DNA from: an uncultured Saprospiraceae bacterium
GTDB lineage: Bacteria > Bacteroidota > Bacteroidia > Chitinophagales > Saprospiraceae
Direction of reading: 5' to 3'
Length of the DNA: 6,273 nucleotides
Assembly (NCBI GenBank): GCA_937942405.1
Contig: CALDEN010000016.1
Span: 1 to 6,273 of the forward strand
Shown: one piece after another, positions 1-5,083 of the stretch
How positions within the stretch are numbered: position 1 is the stretch's first letter
Layout of the letters: each line of letters starts with the position of its first letter
Made by a program: the position numbers and the translations under genes
The notes under the pieces: model-generated
What the model was told of the DNA's origin: nothing
What the model saw: only the letters and a program-made list of their open reading frames with translations
Databases searched by the model: none

Positions 1-604
1 AACCGTTGGTATAGAATGCCGTAATATCGGAGTGCGTTTTTCTTGCGTTTTGTTCATTCTTTTCGAGCATTTTTAGGTTTTCTTCTGCGATTAAAATTCC
101 CAAGTATGCTTTGGTGATGTTCGAACGCAGTTCCTGCTTTGTTATTTTTCCCTCTTCGCTCGCTAGATTCCTGTAGAGTTTTGCGGCCTTCAGTCCAGTA
201 AGATATGAACCATCAAATAGGAGCCAGTTTGCATCTACAGAGAGATTAAGATTATTCTTAGTCACAAATGAGATTTCTTGAGACACAGGTGCAGGTGTTT
301 GAAAAGATTGAGGAAGTAACTCCGTTCCTTTAAGTATGCCATAGACAGAAGGGGAGATAAAATCTTGAAGTACTGTCTGTGGTTGCAGCAGATAGTATTG
401 ATATCCGGCAGATGCATTTACTTTGGGCTTTCCGATCGATTTGTACTCATTGATTTGATGCTCTGCATCTTCGACATTGAGCTGATCGATCTTAATTGTA
501 TTACTATGCTCGTAGGCATATACAATCGCCTTTTCTAGGCTATAGCTTTGACTGTTTAGATTTTGGCTTAAAGCCAAAAAAAGTATAAGGATAAGATTCC
601 TCAT
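1..604 (-). CDS. TolC-family outer-membrane efflux protein, N-terminal part (runs off left edge)
   Basis: The reading frame is open from ATG 604–602 to the window edge, giving about 201 residues; TolC-family proteins usually have 420–480, so roughly the C-terminal half is missing. Residues 1–18 (MRNLILILFLALSQNLNS) form a short signal peptide, with the mature protein probably starting near QSYSLEKA. The segment YSLEKAIVYAYEHSNTIKID is the typical N-terminal 'sL.eAi..A..nN..i' helix of the outer efflux protein family. It is followed by a predicted helix–strand alternation: K-P-K-V-N-A-S-A-G-Y-Q-Y strand near residues 59–70, and N-L-N-L-S-V-D-A-N-W-L-L-F-D-G-S near 117–132, the second a hallmark barrel-strand/turn. 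A long coiled-coil helix follows from about residue 136. The family forms trimeric outer-membrane/periplasmic exit ducts for tripartite export pumps. Its start overlaps the tetR stop (ATGA), so it is probably translationally coupled to the regulator. Substrate cannot be inferred. Confidence in the family is high. Confidence 0.9.
   Translation of the reverse strand, partial: MRNLILILFLALSQNLNSQSYSLEKAIVYAYEHSNTIKIDQLNVEDAEHQINEYKSIGKPKVNASAGYQYYLLQPQTVLQDFISPSVYGILKGTELLPQSFQTPAPVSQEISFVTKNNLNLSVDANWLLFDGSYLTGLKAAKLYRNLASEEGKITKQELRSNITKAYLGILIAEENLKMLEKNEQNARKTHSDITAFYTNG
561..579. repeat. Perfect 9+1+9 palindrome inside the tolC signal-peptide region
   Basis: TTTTGGCTT, a single A, then AAGCCAAAA form a 19-base symmetric sequence overlapping tolC codons for FLALSQN, about 25–43 bases into the gene. 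It could form a tight hairpin near the start of the tolC reading frame or be a binding site, or it may be a coincidence of codons. It is not related in sequence to the AAACT half-sites at 1232–1263. Confidence 0.35.
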
Positions 605-1206
605 GAAATGGAAATTTTTGAATTCAGGTGTTTTAGGCCCTTTTCAGAAGCCACACCATATAGATGGTAGTTAAAAAATTGTTTAAATAATTCTGGCTTG
701 GGATACTCCTGATTGGGGAAGGTATCCTCATTTACCAGTTCTTTGGCATTGGCCATATATAGTTTAGTGATGATGTCGGTATTTATTTCTGGGCGGTATA
801 ATTTTGTTTTCTGACCTTTGATGAGATTGTTTTTGACCACTTTTTCTATAAAACTAAAGTGCTCGGTCTCGATGATGTTCCATATAGAAGGGTGGTATTT
901 CTGCAGGTCGAACACGATGGTCGGCTTCATTTCCCTCAAGAATTTTATCAGATATCTACCGATATTCAGCATTTCATCTATGGCGTCTGTGGATTCTTTT
1001 ACGATCTGAGTAACATCTCGTTCTTCTTTTTGGATGTAGATCCGGATTACTTTTTCGACGAGGTCTTTTTTGTTTTCTACAATCTCGTAAATGGTTTTTT
1101 TGGATATACCTAGTCTTCTGGCGAGATCATCCATGCTGACACTCTTTATTCCATATTTCATGAATAAGTTAAAAGCAGAGTCCAAAATTTTATCCGTTGC
1201 AGTCAT
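601..1206 (-). CDS. TetR-family transcriptional regulator (efflux-operon type)
   Basis: This 201-residue protein has the normal TetR-family length (about 190–220). The N-terminal DNA-binding domain spans about residues 3–50. Helix 1 is DKILDSAFNLFMKYGIKSVS, the helix-turn-helix is MDDLARRLGISKKTIYEIVE (25–44), and NKKDLV follows. The C-terminal half (about 55–201) is helical and variable and should form the dimerisation and ligand pocket; the ligand is unknown. ATG 1206–1204 is chosen because it places helix 1 immediately after a four-residue lead, as in most family members. No Shine-Dalgarno is present; a TAATTTTG element ends four bases before the start codon. The gene overlaps the tolC start by four bases, and Bacteroidota often place this regulator type at the head of tolC–MFP–RND pump operons. 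It therefore probably represses its own operon through the palindromes at 1232–1263. Whether it also controls the divergent anmK is open. Confidence 0.93.
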   Translation of the reverse strand: MTATDKILDSAFNLFMKYGIKSVSMDDLARRLGISKKTIYEIVENKKDLVEKVIRIYIQKEERDVTQIVKESTDAIDEMLNIGRYLIKFLREMKPTIVFDLQKYHPSIWNIIETEHFSFIEKVVKNNLIKGQKTKLYRPEINTDIITKLYMANAKELVNEDTFPNQEYPKPELFKQFFNYHLYGVASEKGLKHLNSKISIS

Positions 1207-1210
1207 GGTG

Positions 1211-1218
1211 CAAAATTA
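1211..1218 (-). promoter_or_regulatory. Candidate Bacteroidota -7 element (TAnnTTTG) for tetR–tolC
   Basis: On the minus strand the sequence TAATTTTG matches the Bacteroidota primary-sigma -7 consensus TAnnTTTG exactly, and lies four bases upstream of the tetR ATG. A good -33 TTTG is not present; the nearest is TTTC at 1238–1235, with a 16-base spacer, inside the candidate operator. If this element is used, transcription would begin at or very near the start codon, giving a leaderless message. The match is short and could be chance. Confidence 0.35.
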
Positions 1219-1231
1219 TACATTATAAACC

Positions 1232-1263
1232 ATGGAAACTATAGTTTGTTTAAAAGTTTCCAT
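1232..1263. promoter_or_regulatory. Nested palindromes, candidate TetR operator
   Basis: Two overlapping symmetric elements are seen directly. The outer one is a perfect 9-bp inverted repeat, ATGGAAACT (1232–1240) and AGTTTCCAT (1255–1263), separated by 14 bases. Inside it, AAACTATAGTTT (1236–1247) is a perfect 12-bp palindrome that shares the left arm. The half-site AAACT/AGTTT therefore occurs three times within 28 bp. TetR-family proteins bind palindromes as dimers, and the site lies 26 bp upstream of the tetR start, so autoregulation is the natural reading. Three spaced half-sites could hold two dimers, as described for QacR-like regulators. A promoter-like TAGTTTG on the plus strand (1242–1248) also falls inside, so binding could affect anmK too. 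The structure is certain; the function is inferred. Confidence 0.6.
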
Positions 1264-1285
1264 CGTTTTAACATTTTTTCGTTTG

Positions 1286-1306
1286 ATGAGGGTTTAATAG
1301 CCTCAT
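1286..1306. repeat. Short inverted repeat upstream of anmK
   Basis: ATGAGG (1286–1291) and CCTCAT (1301–1306) form a perfect 6-bp inverted repeat with a 9-base loop, 20 bases before the anmK start. It could be a second protein-binding site or a leader hairpin, if transcription starts upstream near 1250. No T-tract follows, so it is not an intrinsic terminator. At this length chance is a real possibility. Confidence 0.25.
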
Positions 1307-1311
1307 ACTCT

Positions 1312-1319
1312 TAATTTCG
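1312..1319 (+). promoter_or_regulatory. Weak candidate -7 element for anmK
   Basis: TAATTTCG matches TAnnTTTG at all but one position and ends seven bases before the anmK ATG. TTTG at 1282–1285 could be a -33 element, but the 26-base spacer is longer than the usual 17–23. It mirrors the tetR arrangement and would also give an almost leaderless transcript. It is a weak call on sequence alone. Confidence 0.22.
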
Positions 1320-1326
1320 TCTTATC

Positions 1327-2376
1327 ATGATTAATAAAAAATATCCTTGCTTAAAAGGTATAGGAATAATGTCTGGAAGTTCTATGGATGGAGTCGATGC
1401 AGTAATGGTCGAGGTCTCTACGGACAGTTATACAATCATAAGTTCCAGAAATTTTTCTTTTACCGATGAGCTTCGATCTAGATTAGGCGATGCTGCGGGC
1501 TTAAGGCTCAAGGAATATTTAGTTTTAGAGAAAGCGTATTCTACGTTTATTGCAGAAAAAATTCAGGAGTCTTTTAATGAAGATTCTGACTTTATCAGTA
1601 TTCATGGGCATACGACTCATCATGTGCCATCTGAGGGTATTACGCATCAGATGATTAACGGGGCTGTAGTTTCTGCAATTACAGAGCATAAGGTGATCAC
1701 TGATTTTAGAGCAGGGGATATATGTCTGTCCGGGGTAGGAACCCCTTTAGTCCCGATTTTGGAAAAAAACTTTTTCGGTGATTATGATTATTATCTCAAT
1801 CTCGGTGGCATCGCTAATATCACTCGAGCTACAGACTGGACAGCATATGACATATGCCCATGTAATCAGTTAAATAATTATGTATCCCGAGATACTGCTG
1901 ATGGATTTGATAGAGATAGTCAGATGGCCATGCGGGGTAGTTTAGATAAGGAGCTTTATAGAAAATTGAATGCATTTAGCTACTACGAGCAGTCATCTCC
2001 TAAGTCATTAGATAATAGCTGGATACGGGATCAATACTTTCCGATACTGGATGGATCTAGAAGTATGGAGGATGGTCTATTTACGATAAATAGATGGGTG
2101 GCTGATAAGATATTGGAAAATTTGGCTGTAGCCAAAAGTCTTTTTGTCACCGGTGGAGGAGCGTATAATAAGCAGTTGATCTCATTTCTGAGAGACGACA
2201 TTAAGGGTATAAATGTGCACCTACCTTCGGTAGAGACCATCGAATATAAAGAGGCCTTACTTATGGCGTATATGGGCTATTTACGCTTAAATAATTTACC
2301 TAATATTTTGGCTTCAGCGACAGGAGCAGTTAAAGATACGATAGGTGGAGCGATATATAATGTGCATGGTAGATAA
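1327..2376 (+). CDS. anmK: Anhydro-N-acetylmuramic acid kinase (AnmK)
   Basis: AnmK hydrolyses the 1,6-anhydro ring of anhMurNAc and phosphorylates it with ATP to MurNAc-6-phosphate in the cytoplasm, during recycling of peptidoglycan fragments. The 349-residue protein is near full length (E. coli about 369). Family motifs appear in order: GIMSGSSMDGVDAV (13–26, usually MSGTSLDGxD), HGHTTHHVPSEG (93–104), TDFRAGDICLSGVGTPLVP (125–143), LNLGGIANIT (157–166), DICPCN (175–180), GFDRDSQ (193–199), SPKSLDNSW (224–232), the nucleotide-binding TGGGAYN (275–281), EALLMAYMGY (309–318) and SATGAVKDTIGGAIY (330–344). Position 184 is Asn where the P. aeruginosa and E. coli enzymes have the catalytic Asp (…LMDAW…). 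From memory, Bacteroidota relatives also read …VLN… here, so this may be a clade trait. ATG 1327 is the only start that keeps the first motif with a short lead. The 3' end overlaps the downstream SDR gene. No murQ or muropeptide gene is visible nearby. Confidence 0.93.
   Translation: MINKKYPCLKGIGIMSGSSMDGVDAVMVEVSTDSYTIISSRNFSFTDELRSRLGDAAGLRLKEYLVLEKAYSTFIAEKIQESFNEDSDFISIHGHTTHHVPSEGITHQMINGAVVSAITEHKVITDFRAGDICLSGVGTPLVPILEKNFFGDYDYYLNLGGIANITRATDWTAYDICPCNQLNNYVSRDTADGFDRDSQMAMRGSLDKELYRKLNAFSYYEQSSPKSLDNSWIRDQYFPILDGSRSMEDGLFTINRWVADKILENLAVAKSLFVTGGGAYNKQLISFLRDDIKGINVHLPSVETIEYKEALLMAYMGYLRLNNLPNILASATGAVKDTIGGAIYNVHGR
2344..2350 (+). promoter_or_regulatory. Shine-Dalgarno-like GGTGGAG that decides the SDR start
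   Basis: GGTGGAG lies within the end of anmK, nine bases before ATG 2360 and fifteen before ATG 2366. The spacing favours 2360. It is also constrained by coding for the end of AnmK (…TIGGAIY), so the match may be coincidental. Confidence 0.35.
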
Positions 2377-3400
2377 GGATAAACGGATATTAGTAACTGG
2401 TGCGACGGGATTTGTGGGGTCCTATATATGCCGGGCTTTGTTAAATGAGGGCTATACAAATGTACATGCTTTGAAACGTACCAATAGTTCGCTAGAGTTA
2501 CTGGGCACGGATGCATCTCGGATTAGCTGGCATGAATGCGATGTGTTAGATATGCTAGGGATAGATGAGATCGTGTCAGCAGGATATGCGGCCATTATAC
2601 ACGCTGCTGCAATCGTCTCCTTTGCACCCAAAGACGATGATGATATGATCGAGGCCAATATGAAAGGCACTCGTTATCTAGTCGATAGTGCACTTAAGTA
2701 TGGTGTCCAACGATTTATACATATCAGTTCAGTATCTGCTCTAGGCAAAAGTAAATCTGGAAACATCATAGACGAAGAGGCAGAATGGCAAGACTCTAAA
2801 TATAATTCTCCTTATTCCATATCTAAAAAAGCAGCAGAGATGGAAGTATGGAGAGGTCATGCTGAAGGGCTGTCGGTCGGGATTTTAAATCCATCGATTG
2901 TACTGGGTGCAGGAAACTGGACTAAATCATCTGTCAAGATATTCGGCAATATGATCAGGGGACAAAAGCTTTATCCACCAGGGAGTAATGGCTTTGTGGA
3001 TGTCAGAGATGTGGCAAGGGCCAGCGTTTTACTATTGAGTAACGGGATTCATGGAAAACGATTTGTACTTAATGGAGCCAATCTCTCCTTTAAGTCATTA
3101 ATGGAAAAGATTGCAGATGTCTATCAAGTTACTCCTCCGAAGTATAAAATACGTCAATGGATGATCCCGATCTCTTGGAGATTGATGGGGTTGTATGCTC
3201 TACTTAGTAGGCGAGTAACGGTGTATAATAAGTACTCTGTGATAAGTTCTTCTAAGCACTGGAAATATGATAATGCTCAATCCGTCAAAGAATTAGGAAT
3301 TTCCTATCGCAATATGGACGATACGATACAATCTACGGCAGATGCGTTCTTACGATCTCGGGAAGAAGAATTGGATTTTGCTTTATTGCCCTTTGATTAA
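2360..3400 (+). CDS. Extended SDR, NAD(P)-dependent epimerase/dehydratase-like oxidoreductase
   Basis: This 346-residue cytosolic protein has an N-terminal Rossmann fold. It starts with RILVTGATGFVGSYICRALL (9–28), whose GATGFVG (14–20) binds the dinucleotide pyrophosphate. The acidic Asp in HECDVLD (59–65) and HAAAIVSF (81–88) follow as in extended SDRs. The active site is visible: the Ser in HISSVSALG (121–129) and the Tyr152–Lys156 pair of YSISK. NPSIVLGAG (177–185) and FVDVRDVA (212–219) are also typical. The C-terminal part (about 240–346) should form the substrate domain and is not recognisable. It resembles dihydroflavonol-reductase-like SDRs, but the substrate cannot be named. ATG 2360 is chosen because GGTGGAG (2344–2350) lies nine bases upstream, a rare Shine-Dalgarno-like sequence. 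ATG 2366 and GTG 2345 are in-frame alternatives. The start lies inside anmK (17-bp overlap), so the two genes are very likely cotranscribed and coupled. A role in amino-sugar or envelope metabolism is only a guess from that context. Confidence 0.88.
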   Translation: MCMVDKDKRILVTGATGFVGSYICRALLNEGYTNVHALKRTNSSLELLGTDASRISWHECDVLDMLGIDEIVSAGYAAIIHAAAIVSFAPKDDDDMIEANMKGTRYLVDSALKYGVQRFIHISSVSALGKSKSGNIIDEEAEWQDSKYNSPYSISKKAAEMEVWRGHAEGLSVGILNPSIVLGAGNWTKSSVKIFGNMIRGQKLYPPGSNGFVDVRDVARASVLLLSNGIHGKRFVLNGANLSFKSLMEKIADVYQVTPPKYKIRQWMIPISWRLMGLYALLSRRVTVYNKYSVISSSKHWKYDNAQSVKELGISYRNMDDTIQSTADAFLRSREEELDFALLPFD

Positions 3401-3420
3401 TACGTCAATATGCGGACGTA
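3401..3420. repeat. Inverted repeat just after the SDR stop codon
   Basis: TACGTC (3401–3406) and GACGTA (3415–3420) are perfect complements with an 8-base loop, beginning at the base after the SDR stop codon. The position suits a 3'-end stem-loop of the anmK–SDR message. No T-run follows (GGGAACAATTG), so it is not a classical intrinsic terminator. The remaining gap to the next gene (to 3508) is A/T-rich, with a weak TACTTG at 3481–3486 as the only promoter-like hint; nothing else was recognised in it. Confidence 0.3.
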
Positions 3421-3508
3421 GGGAACAATTGATAGTGAATTAAGAAATATTGAGTACACTTTTAATCCATATATCTCCGATACTTGTGGTGTCAAAAAAA
3501 ATATAATT

Positions 3509-5062
3509 ATGAAAGCCATCGATAGAAGTTTTTACACTGTGATGTCAGTCGTGATGCTGATGCTTTTATGCATGACGAGTAGTGCTCAGAAATTAGATCA
3601 GTCCTTTTTTAAGGATACCAATTCATTTCTGAAAAAGCATGTATCCCAAAGATCAGTCGATTATGCTGCGGCCAAGATGGACAAAAGCCTGACTGCCTTG
3701 ATCAGCAGGATAGCTACGACAGATTTAACGGATGCATCAGCGTATCAGAAACAAGCATTTTATATCAATGCATACAATCTACATGTGATTAATCAAGTGA
3801 GCTTGTCATATCCTATCGGATCTGTAATGGATAAGGGAGGCTTTTTTGATAAGATGAGGATAGAGGTTGCCGGTGAGAGCTTAACGTTAAATGAATTAGA
3901 AAAAGACAAGTTGCTTAAAAAATACATGGATGCTCGCTTTCATTTTGTTCTCGTCTGTGGAGCAGTAGGATGCCCACCGATTACAGATTTTGCGTATACA
4001 CCAGATAGGCTTGAACAGCAACTGGATCAGCAGGCTCGAAATGCTTTAAACGATGCGGGCTTTATAAAAGTAGTAGATGGCAAAACACAATTGTCTGAAA
4101 TATTTAAATGGTATGCAGATGATTTTGGAGGTTCAAAGGACAACGTAATAAAGTATATCAATAGATTTAGAAATGCCAAAATAGCTTCGTCTAGTAAGGT
4201 TTCTTATTATAATTACGATTGGAAATTAAACGATAAAGGCTCGTATACAGGTAGTGTAAATACTGGCTTTATAAACTCAAACGAGGCGAGATATATCGTC
4301 TCATCTACCATTCCCAAAGGATCGTATGAGTTTAAATTATTCAATAATCTATATTCTCAGCAGACCGGTACTAATGGTCAGTTGGAGGATCGATCTTCGT
4401 TTTTTACGACATCGTTGAGTGCGATGTACGGATTGACTCCTAGGTTTAATATTGGGCTGAATACTCGATTTAGGAAGGTGAGAAATAATGGATTGCCCTC
4501 TTCTCCATTTTCAGTATTCGGAAGTGACGATGAGGGAAGCAGTAGATCCGGACTTACAGCGATCGGACCTCAGATAAGATATGCTCCAGTACCTAGATGG
4601 CAAAATTTTTCTATCCAGAGTTCCTTTGTTTTTCCGATAGGTACAGATCTCGCAGGGAGTGATACACAGCCCTATATCGACTGGACAGGAGCTACTTGGA
4701 ATACGCAGTTCTTTAATGATTTTTCTATCGGATCTAAGTTTTCATTGTTTACAGAATTCGATATTTTATTAGAGGATATAGGCAGTAATGATGCAGGCCA
4801 TGTAAATCGATTTTCTACCCCAGTTACCATCATATTTAGTTATGTTCCTACGACTAAGCTTACGTTTTATACCATCGGTGGATATTCACCATACTGGCAA
4901 TCTGAGTTTGATTATTTTACTCAATTCGGACTAGGGTCAAAATATCAATTTACCCCATCGGTCGAACTAGAATTGCTCTATACTGATTTTGCCAATAAGT
5001 TTTTAAACGATAATGGAGGCAAAGCAGAAACAATTAATGTCGGTTTTAGATTGAATATTTGA
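3509..5062 (+). CDS. Secreted DUF547 protein fused to a C-terminal outer-membrane beta-barrel
   Basis: The 517-residue protein starts with a signal peptide (1–26): K2 and R6, a hydrophobic core VMSVVMLMLLCM, and cleavage at SSA|QK. Residues about 28–241 are a complete DUF547 domain. Recognisable blocks are YQKQAFYINAYNLHVINQV (79–97), LTLNELEKDKLL (126–136), the signature HFVLVCGAVGCPP (145–157, with His145, Cys150 and Cys155), FKWYADDFGG (199–208) and the terminal YYNYDWKLND (233–242). The biochemical role of DUF547 is not established. Residues about 248–517 show alternating amphipathic strands with Gly/Asn/Asp turns: EARYIVSSTIPKGSYEFKLF, TTSLSAMYGLTPRFNIGLNT, IGPQIRYAP, FSIQSSFVFPIG, FSLFTEFDILLED, LTFYTIGGYSP. 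The end is a strand, INVGFRLNI, as in outer-membrane barrels of roughly 10–12 strands, similar to Bacteroidota transporter-like porins. Free DUF547 proteins are usually only about 230–270 residues. ATG 3509 is preferred because later ATGs lose the charged n-region. The next gene starts 21 bp downstream. Confidence 0.85.
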   Translation: MKAIDRSFYTVMSVVMLMLLCMTSSAQKLDQSFFKDTNSFLKKHVSQRSVDYAAAKMDKSLTALISRIATTDLTDASAYQKQAFYINAYNLHVINQVSLSYPIGSVMDKGGFFDKMRIEVAGESLTLNELEKDKLLKKYMDARFHFVLVCGAVGCPPITDFAYTPDRLEQQLDQQARNALNDAGFIKVVDGKTQLSEIFKWYADDFGGSKDNVIKYINRFRNAKIASSSKVSYYNYDWKLNDKGSYTGSVNTGFINSNEARYIVSSTIPKGSYEFKLFNNLYSQQTGTNGQLEDRSSFFTTSLSAMYGLTPRFNIGLNTRFRKVRNNGLPSSPFSVFGSDDEGSSRSGLTAIGPQIRYAPVPRWQNFSIQSSFVFPIGTDLAGSDTQPYIDWTGATWNTQFFNDFSIGSKFSLFTEFDILLEDIGSNDAGHVNRFSTPVTIIFSYVPTTKLTFYTIGGYSPYWQSEFDYFTQFGLGSKYQFTPSVELELLYTDFANKFLNDNGGKAETINVGFRLNI

Positions 5063-5083
5063 TCTTCGTTTTATCTTGCATGC

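Noticed and set aside
818..1113. Two plus-strand open frames opposite tetR
   Set aside because: Their translations are Phe/Ser-rich antisense shadows of a clear TetR coding sequence, with no domain, start signal or promoter.
2031..2670. Minus-strand open frames opposite anmK and the SDR gene
   Set aside because: They lie wholly opposite well-supported coding sequence and show no recognisable motifs.
3401..3420. Intrinsic terminator after the SDR gene
   Set aside because: The stem is only 6 bp and no T-tract follows, so it is kept only as an inverted repeat.
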